Under the pieces are notes generated by a model, which saw only the letters and a program-made list of their open reading frames with translations, had not been told where the DNA came from and searched no databases. From SXXZ01 sp041177965 (GTDB lineage: Bacteria > Verrucomicrobiota > Verrucomicrobiia > Limisphaerales > UBA9464), in NCBI GenBank assembly GCA_041177965.1, contig JBEGWF010000050.1, positions 1-64,000 on the forward strand: a stretch of 64,000 nt of DNA, written 5' to 3'. Positions 1-9,600 of the stretch are shown piece by piece. Made by a program: the position numbers and the translations under genes. Numbering within the stretch: the stretch's first letter is position 1; every line of letters begins with the position of its first letter.

Positions 1-1
1 G

Positions 2-136
2 GAACCTCGGGGCGAGGATGCCGAGGGCGTGTGCCGCCTGTTGGGTCGTCGCCTCGCCGAATGGACGGCCGTCCATGTCCATGGTCGCCGGGAGTTGCAT
101 CCGTTGAGGAATCCGGATCGCCGACCGCCGGAATGA
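2..136 (+). CDS. C-terminal end of an unidentified protein (truncated by window edge)
   Basis: Frame 2 is open from the first base to a TGA at 134-136 and encodes about 44 residues. Its third codon positions are mostly G or C, as in the real genes nearby. The peptide is rich in Arg, Glu and Leu (it contains RLLGRRLAEW) and looks like an amphipathic C-terminal helix followed by a charged tail. The start lies outside the window, so the family cannot be named. The overlapping reading of the next gene upstream of 265 lacks this codon pattern, which supports both this call and the later start chosen for that gene. It could still be a chance open frame. Confidence 0.4.
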   Translation, partial: EPRGEDAEGVCRLLGRRLAEWTAVHVHGRRELHPLRNPDRRPPE

Positions 137-264
137 GACCGAAGCGCGTGACTTCCACGCGGGCGATCCGTCGACGCCCCTCCAGGGTCCGGCAGATTGC
201 GCTTGATGCCCCCTCCGGGGACCCGCAGAAACAACCGGCCAAGGGCCGCCGAAGCGGCGGTCCC

Positions 265-1806
265 ATGGCGAACCCGATCATGTCGAATCCCTTTGTGCGC
301 GGACTGCGGACGGTGCTTTTGGCGGCGGCCTTGTTGCCGATGGCGGAAACCACCGTCCGGGCGGCTGCAACGCAGCAGGAGGCGGCGGCCCGGTTGCCGG
401 TCATCGTCCGACAACCGATCAGTCAGGGCGCCTACGCCGGTGATACGGTCACCCTTTCGGTGGAGGCCCTGCCGCCCGCCGCCGAGCCGAACATTCCGTT
501 GAGCTACCAATGGCTGGCGGGCACCAACCGGACGCCGATCGCCGCCGGTGCCTACAACTCGACCAACGCCACACTGTCACGCCTCGTGCTGACCAATGTG
601 GCCACGGGCTACAGCGGCCCCTTCCGGGTCGCGGTCACCGCGGGCACCAACACCGTGCTGAGCGAGCCCGCCCGGCTTTCCGTGGCGGTGGGTATCCCCT
701 CGAACCTTCGGCTGGGCACGGTGTCGTTGAGCACCAATGCCGGTGCCCAGCCCTCCCGTCGGTACTCGTTCCCCGTCATCCTCTCGGTGATGGGGCCTGA
801 TCGAGGGGTCGGCGTCACGTGGACCTTCAACCCCGAGGTGGTCCTCGGCATGGATTTCATCGCCGCATCGGAGGCTCCGACCAACACCGTGGTGCGGACG
901 GCCGCGGCTCCCGGCCGGTTCTCGTTCATCTACACGCTGCCTCCGGATGCCTCGGTCGCATTCTCGGCGAATCAGCAGATCGGCCAGCTCGTGCTCACCA
1001 CGGGACTCGATCGCGATCCCGCGCAGGCCCTCGCTTCCGCGCAGTGGACGCCTGTCGATGACGCGTTGTCCACCTGGTCGACCAACACCGCCTCCGCTCG
1101 TCCCATCCCGTCGCTGGCGGTCGGAAGCGATCGTGCCTTGGGCACGAATCTGGCCGATCTGGTCACCTTCCCGTTGAACATGCTCATGACGCCTCAGGTC
1201 ATCCCCACCGGCGGGCTGTCCCTGAATCGTCAGACCGGATACTTCGAGCAATCGGCCCGGGTGGTGAACCTCCGTCCGGATGCGCTGGCCGACGTCCTGC
1301 TGATCGTCACCGGCCTGACCAACGACACCCGAGGGGTGCCGGTGTCACTGGCCAGTTCCGTGGGTCCGGTCGGCACCCCGCCCAATCCTTCGGTGTTCAT
1401 GGGTCCCATGGAGGCGTTTTCCGTACGCCCGTTGACCTTCGAGTACTACGTGTCCGATGGCATGCCCTCGAGCATCGGCAACCCTGGATATGTCACGGAG
1501 TTCGCCCTGAACAGCGGCATCCAGACTCCGGTCGGTCGCCGCAGCCTCGTGCCGGTGACCTACAAGCCCGTGCTGACCGGAGGGGTGCTGCTGGAGTTCC
1601 CGACGCTCACGAATTTCAGCTACTACATCCGGTATTCGGACTCGTTGAGCGACTTCAGCGCTCAGGACAACACCAACTCGGTGATCCGCACCGCGCGTCC
1701 CGCCATCCTGGGCAACGGACGGAAGGTCCAATGGCTCGACAACGGACTGCCCCGCACCGAAAGCACCCCGACCAACCGCTTCTACCGCGTATTGGAATTC
1801 CGCTGA
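265..1806 (+). CDS. Secreted Ig-like domain protein, function unknown
   Basis: Encodes 513 aa from ATG 265. This start is chosen because it places a signal peptide at the N-terminus: a basic stretch, a hydrophobic core at about residues 16-27 and Ala-rich cleavage sites near 33-36. The frame extends upstream to 31, but that part is Arg/Pro-rich and does not look coding. Residues about 46-142 resemble a bacterial Ig-like domain (VTLSVEA, then YQW, then a SGPFRV strand). The last 70 residues have a YYIRYSD strand and end in RFYRVLEF, a C-terminal arrangement I know from secreted Verrucomicrobia proteins that bind or display surface material. The middle is beta-rich with many Thr, Ser and Asn. 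It probably acts in the periplasm or on the cell surface. The outer-membrane protein gene follows after 54 bp and may be co-transcribed. Confidence 0.6.
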   Translation: MANPIMSNPFVRGLRTVLLAAALLPMAETTVRAAATQQEAAARLPVIVRQPISQGAYAGDTVTLSVEALPPAAEPNIPLSYQWLAGTNRTPIAAGAYNSTNATLSRLVLTNVATGYSGPFRVAVTAGTNTVLSEPARLSVAVGIPSNLRLGTVSLSTNAGAQPSRRYSFPVILSVMGPDRGVGVTWTFNPEVVLGMDFIAASEAPTNTVVRTAAAPGRFSFIYTLPPDASVAFSANQQIGQLVLTTGLDRDPAQALASAQWTPVDDALSTWSTNTASARPIPSLAVGSDRALGTNLADLVTFPLNMLMTPQVIPTGGLSLNRQTGYFEQSARVVNLRPDALADVLLIVTGLTNDTRGVPVSLASSVGPVGTPPNPSVFMGPMEAFSVRPLTFEYYVSDGMPSSIGNPGYVTEFALNSGIQTPVGRRSLVPVTYKPVLTGGVLLEFPTLTNFSYYIRYSDSLSDFSAQDNTNSVIRTARPAILGNGRKVQWLDNGLPRTESTPTNRFYRVLEFR

Positions 1807-1860
1807 GCCCCCTCCTTGTCCGTCCCCGATGGAGTCCTCTCTCAAGCCGCGATCCTCGAC

Positions 1861-2949
1861 ATGAATCCTTCGATCCAACGCACCGCACTGCTCCTCCTCG
1901 CCACCAGCGCCGCCCTGTCGGCCCGAGCCCAGGACGATGAGGCCCCGGAACCGTTGGGCCTCCGTTTCCGTCTGACGGGCCGGGTCCAGTTCAACCTGAA
2001 GGCCTCGTTCACCGATGCCCAGGTGCCGCTGTCCGGTGCCGCGGGTCAATTCGCCGACGGCTATGTGCTCCTGGGTTCGAACACCTCGGCCTCGACGAAC
2101 GCCGGGGTGGTGACCGCCAATCCCGGGGCCGTCACCTGGAACTGGGGTTACCAGCGGGCGGACCAGGTCGCCGGCAACGAGTTGACCCTGACCCGCTACG
2201 ATCAGGTGCCCCGGGTGGGCACCTTGGACGGGGGCGGCAGCACGACCTACGGCGGCGAGTTGTGGGCGATGTACGAACTCTACAGCTTCCGCTCGTTCCG
2301 GAAGCGGACCGGGCACTGGGGGGTCGAAGCGGGCTACGGCTTCACGACCTTCGATGCGTCCGCCTCGGGGTCGGTCTCGGGCACGGCCACCCGCAACCAA
2401 TCGATCTATTCGCTCGGAGGCATCGTTCCGCCGTCGCCGGGCTATCAGGGTGGATACTTCGGGCCAATCCCCGGTGGGCCCGTGGCCCCGGTGCTCGATT
2501 TCGCCCCGGCGCGTTCCTCCTCTGTGCTGGCGGCCGGCAGGAATTCCCTGGATGCGGCGGTCTCGACCGACCTGCACAGCCTCAAGTTCGGTCCCTGGGT
2601 GGAGTTGCCGCTGTCGGACCGCTGGACCGTGGGCCTCGGCGCCGGATACTGCACCGTGTACGGACAGGCCGACTTGCGGTTCACCGAGACGACGACCTTC
2701 ACCGGCGATCCTGCCGAGTTCGGCGCGGCGGCCCAGAACCTGTCGGTCAAGGCCTCCCGTGACGATTGGCGTCCGGGCTTCTACGCCCGTGGCCTGGTGG
2801 ATTTCGCCCTGACCCCGAACTGGTCGGTGTTCGTCGGTGGTGACATCCAGTCCAACTCCGATCTTCAATTCTCCTCGCAGGGTCGTGGCGCCCGCATCCA
2901 GTTGGGCTCGGTGTTCGGAGCGATGGCCGGCGTGCAGTTCAAGTTCTGA
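1861..2949 (+). CDS. Predicted outer-membrane beta-barrel protein
   Basis: Encodes 362 aa from ATG 1861. The frame is open from a TTG at 1816, but ATG 1861 starts directly at a signal peptide: MNPSIQR, a Leu/Ala core, and cleavage after ARA near residue 23. The mature protein alternates polar and hydrophobic residues with many Gly, Tyr and aromatic-ended strands, and it ends in GVQFKF. A terminal Phe is the classic recognition signal for barrel insertion by the BAM complex. Repeated GxG(Y/W) strand ends suggest roughly 8-12 strands. No enzyme motif is visible, so porin-like or structural roles are both possible. It follows the Ig-like secreted protein on the same strand and converges on mutS. 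Confidence 0.55.
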   Translation: MNPSIQRTALLLLATSAALSARAQDDEAPEPLGLRFRLTGRVQFNLKASFTDAQVPLSGAAGQFADGYVLLGSNTSASTNAGVVTANPGAVTWNWGYQRADQVAGNELTLTRYDQVPRVGTLDGGGSTTYGGELWAMYELYSFRSFRKRTGHWGVEAGYGFTTFDASASGSVSGTATRNQSIYSLGGIVPPSPGYQGGYFGPIPGGPVAPVLDFAPARSSSVLAAGRNSLDAAVSTDLHSLKFGPWVELPLSDRWTVGLGAGYCTVYGQADLRFTETTTFTGDPAEFGAAAQNLSVKASRDDWRPGFYARGLVDFALTPNWSVFVGGDIQSNSDLQFSSQGRGARIQLGSVFGAMAGVQFKF

Positions 2950-2985
2950 ACCGGACGCCCCGGGGATGCGCCGGCGGCGGCGGGT

Positions 2986-5670
2986 TCACGAAAACAGGTC
3001 CAGCTGCGGAGGCGGGGCCAATTCCTGCAGCGCGTCGCGTTCGACCCGGCGCACCCTGCGGGAGCGCGGTTTTTCCACCCCGTCGGTTTCCGGGGATTCG
3101 GGGGCGACCACCTGTTGCAGGTTGAGTTCGGCCTCCTCCAACACCCTCAGGATGGCCTTGGCCCGATCGATGACCGGGCGGGGCACCCCGGCCAATCGGG
3201 CGACCTGGATGCCGTAGCTCTTGTCGGCGGGGCCGGGCTGGATCTTGCGCAGGAAGATGATCTGGTCGTTCCACTCCCGGACGGCGACGTTGTAATTGCG
3301 GACACGGGGCAATCGTCCGGCGGGAGGGTCGGGATTCCGGGAAGGGGCGGGCGTCGGATCCGGGGACCCCGGGGCTGCCGCGCCATGGGGCGAGGCCAGT
3401 TCGGTCAACTCGTGGTAATGCGTGGCGAAGAGCGCCTTGGCCCCAACCTGATGGTGGAGGTGTTCCACGATGCTCCAGGCGAGGCTCAACCCGTCGAAGG
3501 TGCTGGTCCCGCGGCCGATCTCGTCGAGGATCACCAGGCTGCGCCGACTGGCGTTGTTGAGGATGTTGGCCGTCTCGCTCATCTCGACCATGAAGGTGCT
3601 CTGGCCCCGGGCGAGGTCGTCGCTGGCTCCGATCCGGGTGAAGATCCGATCGCAGAGGTCGATGCGCGCCGTGGCCACCGGGAGGAAGCTGCCGGTGTGC
3701 GACAGCACCGCCAACAGGGCGACCTGCCGGATGTACGTGCTCTTGCCCGCCATGTTGGGGCCGGTGATGAGGGCGATCTGTTGGGTCTCGAGATCCAGTT
3801 CCGTGTCGTTGGGAACGAACCGCTCCTCGGTCATCCGCAGTTCGAGCACCGGATGACGCCCGTCCCGGATCCGGATCCGTCCCTCGTCCCGGACATCGGG
3901 CCGGTTCCATCCGTGGACCCGCGCCATCTCGGCGAATCCGGCCAGGACGTCGAGTTGTCCCAGGGCCGAGGCGGTCTCCTGGATCGATCGCAGATGGTTG
4001 AGGACCTCTTCGCGCAGGCGCAGGAACAGGTCGTATTCCAGCTTGGTGGCCCGTTCCTCGGAGCCGAGGATCTTCGATTCCATGACCTTGAGGTCCTGGG
4101 TGATGAAGCGTTCCCCGTTGGCCACGGTCTGCTTGCGGACGTAGTCCCCGGGCACCTTCGACAGGTGCGCCTTGGTGACCTCGATGTAGTACCCGAAGAC
4201 CGAGTTGAATCCGACCTTCAACGAAGGGATCCCGGTGCGGGCGATCTCGTCCTGCTGGAGCTTGGCCAGCCAGTCCTTGCCTCCGCGGGCGGCGGAGCGC
4301 AGTTCGTCGAGTTCGGCGCTGAAGCCATCGCGGATCATCCCGCCCTCCTTCACGGCCAGGGGAGGTTCGTCGGAGATGGCGCGGCCGAGCAGTTCCACCA
4401 GATCGGGCAACTCCCGCAGCGATGAGCCCAGGTGTGCCAATTCCGACGGTGCTGCCGTTTCCGGAGGAGGGGCCTCGGGCAGGAAATCGGACTGGGGCGC
4501 TTCGGGGCCCGGAAGGATCGCCTCGGCGACGGCGGCCTTGACCGAGGGCAATTGCTCCAGCGCCGACCGAAGCGCCAGCAGGTCGCGCGCATTGCCGCTG
4601 CCCAGGCTCAGGCGGCTCACGGTCCTCTCCAAGTCCCGGACCTCGGCCAATCGCGCCCGGAATGCGGCCAGTGCCGGTGGGTGATCGAGCCAGGCCTGCA
4701 CCGCATCCTGTCGCCGGTGGATCGGATCCATGGCGGCCAGCGGTTGGGTGAGCCAATCCCTCAGACGGCGGGCGCCCATCGGGGTCACCGTCTGGTTCAG
4801 GGCCCCGAAGAGCGTGGTGTTGCGGGGCGCGTCGGCGTGGAGCGGTTCCAGGATCTCGAGGTTGCGGAGCGAGATGGCGTCGAGGATCAGGTAGTCGGCG
4901 ACCTCGTAGAACCCCAGTCGCGTGAGGTGGCCCACGTCGCGCCTCAGGTGGGTGCCGAGATAATGGAGGATGGCCCCGGCCGCGCCGATGGCGGCGGTCC
5001 GGTTGCGCAGGCCGTACCCGTCGAGCGAGGCGACCTTGAAGTGCTCGCGCAGCGTGAAGACCGCCGTCTCGGGCAGGAACACCCAGTCGTCGTGCGGAGA
5101 GAGTTGGGTGGCCGTCTGGGGCAGCAGTTCCATCAGGGCCTTGGAAGCCCCGGGGAAGATCAGCTCGGCCGGGCGAAGGCGCTCCAGTTCGGCCAGGAGC
5201 GGCTTGCTGTCGATGAGTTCGGTGAGTCGGAAATCGCCGGTGGTGAGATCGACACAGGCCAGGCCGTAGGTGTCTCCCAGAAGGGTGACCGACGCCAGGA
5301 AGTTGTTCCGCTCGGCCCGCAGCAATCGATCGTCGAAATGGGTCCCAGGCGACAGGATCGAGGTGACCTCGCGCTGGACCAGCTTTCCGGGGCGGGCCTC
5401 CTCGGTCTGATCGCAGATGGCCACCTTCCGTCCGGCTTTCAGCAGGCGGCCGATGTAGTTGTTGGCCGCATGGTAGGGCAGGCCGCACATCGGGATGCCG
5501 TTGCGCCGGGTGAGGGTCAGTTGCAGGAGTTGCGATCCGTCCACCGCATCCTCGAAGAACATCTCATAGAAATCCCCCAGCCGGAACAGCAGGAGCGCAT
5601 CCTTCGGGAGTTCCCCCTTGATCCGGCGGTATTGCGCCATCATCGGGGTCAGTGTCGCTTCGGCGGCCAT
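2986..5670 (-). CDS. mutS: DNA mismatch repair ATPase MutS
   Basis: Encodes 894 aa, full length for MutS1. The mismatch-reading motif DFYE is at residues 33-36 (Phe34, Glu36). The clamp/core region includes FGYYIEVTK near 492-500. The ATPase domain has Walker A GPNMAGKS at 637-644 and Walker B LVILDEIGRGTST at 712-724, followed by the ATHYHELTEL segment. MutS recognises base mismatches and small loops and recruits MutL. Two proline-rich insertions are unusual: about 386-408 in the lever/core region and about 760-790 just after ATHYHELTEL, where most MutS proteins continue directly. The protein ends in QLDLFS, which matches the QLxLF beta-clamp-binding pattern. ATG 5670 is the start; a TAGCCT box on the minus strand lies only 7 nt upstream. 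Confidence 0.97.
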   Translation of the reverse strand: MAAEATLTPMMAQYRRIKGELPKDALLLFRLGDFYEMFFEDAVDGSQLLQLTLTRRNGIPMCGLPYHAANNYIGRLLKAGRKVAICDQTEEARPGKLVQREVTSILSPGTHFDDRLLRAERNNFLASVTLLGDTYGLACVDLTTGDFRLTELIDSKPLLAELERLRPAELIFPGASKALMELLPQTATQLSPHDDWVFLPETAVFTLREHFKVASLDGYGLRNRTAAIGAAGAILHYLGTHLRRDVGHLTRLGFYEVADYLILDAISLRNLEILEPLHADAPRNTTLFGALNQTVTPMGARRLRDWLTQPLAAMDPIHRRQDAVQAWLDHPPALAAFRARLAEVRDLERTVSRLSLGSGNARDLLALRSALEQLPSVKAAVAEAILPGPEAPQSDFLPEAPPPETAAPSELAHLGSSLRELPDLVELLGRAISDEPPLAVKEGGMIRDGFSAELDELRSAARGGKDWLAKLQQDEIARTGIPSLKVGFNSVFGYYIEVTKAHLSKVPGDYVRKQTVANGERFITQDLKVMESKILGSEERATKLEYDLFLRLREEVLNHLRSIQETASALGQLDVLAGFAEMARVHGWNRPDVRDEGRIRIRDGRHPVLELRMTEERFVPNDTELDLETQQIALITGPNMAGKSTYIRQVALLAVLSHTGSFLPVATARIDLCDRIFTRIGASDDLARGQSTFMVEMSETANILNNASRRSLVILDEIGRGTSTFDGLSLAWSIVEHLHHQVGAKALFATHYHELTELASPHGAAAPGSPDPTPAPSRNPDPPAGRLPRVRNYNVAVREWNDQIIFLRKIQPGPADKSYGIQVARLAGVPRPVIDRAKAILRVLEEAELNLQQVVAPESPETDGVEKPRSRRVRRVERDALQELAPPPQLDLFS

Positions 5671-5677
5671 CGGACCG

Positions 5678-5683
5678 AGGCTA
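5678..5683 (-). promoter_or_regulatory. Candidate -10 box of mutS
   Basis: On the minus strand TAGCCT ends 7 nt before the mutS ATG. The identical box lies 6 nt before the start of the CvpA-like gene (18782-18787) and within the symporter promoter (55584-55589). No convincing -35 was found here, so the call rests on this recurrence. Confidence 0.3.
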
Positions 5684-5832
5684 GGAAAGCCGCCCTGAAA
5701 TAAAAAGCGGACAGGTGTCGCGCGATGAAAGAACCGGCGGCCACGAGCGAATCCTTGGATGACATGAACATCGCCGAGCCTTCCATTGACATCAATGCAT
5801 CACAACATCAGTGTATCAAAGCAATCTTGCCC

Positions 5833-6066
5833 ATGAGAACGACGCTGACCTTGGAAGATGACGTGTACGAGGCGGCCCAATCGATGGCCCAAGCCTCGGG
5901 CAAACGATTGGGCGAGGTGGTTTCACTGCTGATGCGCCGGGGTTTGAAGGCCTCGGGTGAGTCGGCCGCCGGCCGGTCCGGGTTGCCGGTGTTCCCGGCG
6001 GCACCCGGGGCACCGATCATTCCCGGCAACCGGGCCCACGAACTCCTGGCCGAGGAGTTGCCGTGA
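5833..6066 (+). CDS. Antitoxin, VapB-like ribbon-helix-helix protein
   Basis: Encodes 77 aa. ATG 5833 is chosen because the protein then begins MRTTLTLEDDVYEAA, the usual beta-strand and first helix of ribbon-helix-helix antitoxins. The frame is also open from ATGs at 5725 and 5764, but that extension lacks family features. Residues 1-40 form the dimerising DNA-binding fold. The Pro/Gly-rich tail (about 45-77) would be the disordered part that wraps the toxin. Its TGA stop overlaps the GTG start of the PIN-domain gene by 4 bp, giving the translational coupling expected of a toxin-antitoxin operon. Antitoxins of this kind normally neutralise the RNase and repress their own promoter together with it. 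The family is inferred from the N-terminal pattern and the partner. Confidence 0.75.
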   Translation: MRTTLTLEDDVYEAAQSMAQASGKRLGEVVSLLMRRGLKASGESAAGRSGLPVFPAAPGAPIIPGNRAHELLAEELP

Positions 6067-6485
6067 AGCCGGCCCTTCTCGACGTCAATGTGTTGCTGGC
6101 CCTGGCCTGGCCCAACCACCAGCACCATGCGGTGGCCCATCGGTGGTTTTCCCGCGAGTCGCGCCACGGGTGGGCCACCTGCGCGGTCACCCAACTCGGT
6201 TTCATCCGCCTCTCCTCCAATCCGGCCTACACCCCTTCGGCCGTGTCACCGTCCGAGGCGGCCGGCCTGTTGGAGCAGTGGTTGAAGCATCCGCACCATG
6301 CGTTCTGGGATTCGGCGCCCGCCTGCCGGGCCGGCATCTACTCGAGGGCCGTGGGGCATCAACAGGTGAATGACGCATGGATGGTCGATCTGGCCCGCCA
6401 GTCCCGAGGGCGTCTGGTGACGCTCGATCAGCGTTCGGCATTTCACGATGCCCAACGCGTCCACGTGACCGTGATTTCCGACTGA
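6063..6485 (+). CDS. vapC: PIN-domain ribonuclease toxin, VapC family
   Basis: Encodes 140 aa from GTG 6063, which overlaps the antitoxin stop. It begins LLDVNVLLALAW with acidic Asp7. Further conserved acidic positions are Asp104 in NDAWM and Asp122 in TLDQR. With Asp7 these can form the Mg2+/Mn2+ site of PIN-domain RNases. The family typically cleaves tRNA or rRNA and halts translation when released from its antitoxin. Length and layout fit the VapC subgroup carrying an 'LGFxRxxxNP' helix (here LGFIRLSSNP at about 45-54). The usual second acid near residue 44 is Gln in this copy, so one active-site position should be checked against relatives before assuming full activity. Confidence 0.85.
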   Translation: MKPALLDVNVLLALAWPNHQHHAVAHRWFSRESRHGWATCAVTQLGFIRLSSNPAYTPSAVSPSEAAGLLEQWLKHPHHAFWDSAPACRAGIYSRAVGHQQVNDAWMVDLARQSRGRLVTLDQRSAFHDAQRVHVTVISD

Positions 6486-6623
6486 CGCCGGCTTCCCGCG
6501 GGCATCGGTGTCGCCGTCGTTATCGAGGGAGCCTGTCTGGGCATCTCCGGGGCATCTCCGGGGTTTATTCCGGAGCCGTTCAACGATAGGTTCCTCCGGT
6601 AGTCCCGAGTCATCTGCCTTGTC
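6486..6623. other. Intergenic spacer with a small tandem repeat and inverted repeat
   Basis: A 138-bp gap with no coding pattern. It contains two tandem copies of GGGCATCTCCG (6539-6560) and a 6-bp inverted repeat CTCCGG/CCGGAG at 6556-6561 and 6570-6575 with a T-rich loop. The hairpin is short and lacks a T-tract, so it is at best a weak terminator for vapC. No convincing -35/-10 pair for the downstream gene was identified. Confidence 0.4.
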
Positions 6624-9600
6624 ATGAACACCTCGCCTTGCTTCCGCCGGGTCACCGCCGTCGCCGTCGCCGGTCTCTGCCTGGGTTCGGGTCCGGTCTG
6701 GGGTGCCGACGATCCCGATCTCGCCCTGGGCGTCCGCAAGACCGAGCCGCTGTCGCCGCTCGAGCAACGGCAGGCCTTCCGATTGCCGCCTGGGTTCGAG
6801 ATCCAGTTGGTGGCCAACGAACCGGACATCCACAAGCCGATGAACCTCGCCTTCGATGCCACGGGGCGGTTGTGGGTCACCACCAGCATCGAATACCCAT
6901 GGGCGGCCCCCACGAACCGTGTGGGTCGGGATCGGGTGATGATCTTCGAGGACTTCGGTCCGGATGGTCGCGCCCGCAAGGTCACCCGGTTCGCCGATGG
7001 ACTGAACATCCCCATCGGCGTGTATCCGTTCCGCACCGATGACAAGCACTGGAAGGCCCTGGTGTGGAGCATCCCGCACATCTGGCTTCTGGAGGACACC
7101 GACGGGGACGGCACGGCCGACAAGCGGACCCCGATGTACGGGCCCTTCGATCACACCCGCGACACCCATGGCAATCAGGCCTCGTTCCGCCGCGGGTTCG
7201 ATGGATGGCTCTATGCGACCCACGGCTTCAACAACGACTCCCATGTCACCGCCCGGGATGGAAGCCATGTGGATCTGAACTCCGGCAACACCTACCGCAT
7301 CCGTCTCGATGGTTCCCGCATCGAGCACCACACCCACGGCCAGGTGAATCCCTTCGGCCTCGCCTGGGACATCCGCGGCAACCTGTATTCCAGCGACTGC
7401 CACAGCGCCCCGCTGTACCAACTCCTGTCCGGTGGTTGGTATCCCAGCTTCGGCAAACCCCACGATGGACTGGGTTTCGCTCCGGTGATGTTGGAACACG
7501 CCCACGGCAGCACCGCCATCGACGGCGCCGTGTACTACAACGACAACCTCTGGCCCGCCGAGTACCGCGACACCCTGTTCATCGGCAACGTGATGACCAG
7601 CCGGTTGAACCGCGACACCATCACGTTCAGCGGATCCACGCCCAAGGCCACCGAGCAGCCGGATTTCCTGACCACCGGCGATCCGTGGTTCCGCCCCGTG
7701 GACGCCACCCTGGGGCCGGATGGCGCCCTCTACATCGCCGATTTCTACAACCGGATCATCGGGCACTACGAGGTGCCCCTCATGCATCCCGGTCGGGATC
7801 GGGAACGGGGGCGCCTGTGGCGGGTGGTCCACAAGGGCAGCGATGGCAAGGCTCGTCTGCGTTCTCCCGCTCTTCCCTCCGACCTGGATGGCCTGGTTGC
7901 CGAATTGGGTTCGCCCAACCTGGGTCGCCGGATGCTGGCCATGGGAGAGATCCAGGATCGGTTCGGGGCCCGGGCGTTGCCGGTGCTGCGCCGCTCGGTC
8001 GCCAAGGCCCGGAAGCAGTCGGGTAAGCCAGGGTCGGAGCAGGCGGAACGAACCTCGGCGCTGCGCGTGTCCGCGCTATGGCTCCGGCACCGTCTCGGTG
8101 GTTTGGAAGACGGCCTGAAGGGTGCCGAGTTTCTGGCCGACCTGAACGATCCCCGGGATCCGTTGCTCCGGGTCCATGCGCTGCGTCTGATCGCCGAGCG
8201 GGGAATCCTCGCCCGCGAGAACGAGGCGCAGGCCCGACGCATGGCGGTCGCCCCGGGGGTGCTCGACGGGGTCCGCTCCCGCCTGACCTCGTCCGACGGG
8301 TTGGAGGTCCGGTGCGCCGCCGAGGCCCTCGGCCAATGGCCCCGGCCCGAGAACCTGCGGGCCATCCTCGATGCCCTGGCAGCGTCTCCGGCGGCCGACA
8401 CGCACCGGATCTATGTGCTGCGCAAGGCCCTGAGGGATCACCTGCAGGCGCCGGGTGTCTTCGCCCAGGTGGGTTCGCGCCAGGATTGGTCCGCGTCGGA
8501 TCGGCGAGCCTTTGCAGACGTCGTGCTGGCCGTGCCGTCCGCCGAGGCGGCGTCCTACCTGATCGGCCGTCTGGAGAGCCTCGACGACAAGACGGTGCCG
8601 ACCCTCGGAGAGGCCCTTCGCCACGCGGCCCGTCATGCCCCGGAGACCCGGTGGTCCGCCTTGTCGGACTTCGTGCGCCGTCGGTACGCCGACCAGCCCG
8701 ATTTCCAGTTCGCCCTGTTCCGTTCCCTGGACCAGGGGCTCCAGCAACGCGGGGCCTCGCTCACTCCGGCCCTGCAGTCCTGGGGGGGCGAATTGGCCAC
8801 CCTGCTCCTGACCTCTGGGGTCCGTTCGAACTGGATACCGGTACCGCTGAGTCCGCCGACCGAGAGTCCGTGGGATTTCCAGGAGCGACGAAGGGCCGAC
8901 GGACAGGCCCTGCGGGTCCTCTCCAGCCTCATGCGGGGTGAGCAGAAGACCGGAATGCTCCGGTCGCCCGAGTTCGACCTGGGCGGTGATGTCCGCTTCT
9001 GGTTCTGCGGTCATGACGGATATCCCGACAAGCCGGCCAAGCAGGTCAACGGGGTCCGGCTCAAGGATGCGGCCACCGGCGCCGTGCTGATCGAGACGCG
9101 CCCGCCCAGGAGCGACACGCTGGTTCCGGTGGCCTGGGATACCCGGGCGCATCGCGGGAAGCGCGGGGTGATCGAGGTGGTGGACGCCGATACGGGGGAT
9201 GCCTACGCCTGGGTGGCGATCGGTGGGATCAAGGGAGCTCCCCCCTTGCCGCCGGTGTCTCCCCGAGCTCTGGTCGAACGCGCGGCCGGGGCTGCGGAAC
9301 TGGCCGCAAGGCTGGGGCTGAAGGCATTGGTGCCCGAACTGGAGGGTCTGGTGTCCCGCCCCGGCGACCCCGAGGCGCGGGCCGCGGCCGCCAAAGGGTT
9401 GGTGACCTTGGATCCGCAGCGGGGCGTCGCGGCGCTGTCGGTCGTGCTGGCCGATGCGAATCCGCCGCAGTCCCTGCGGGAACGTCTGGGCCTGATCCTG
9501 GCGGAACGCAACACGCCGGAAAGCCGTGCAGCGGTGGCGGCGGCGTTCAAAGGGGCGCCCCATCGGGTCCAGACCCAGTGGGCCATGGCCCTGACTGCCC

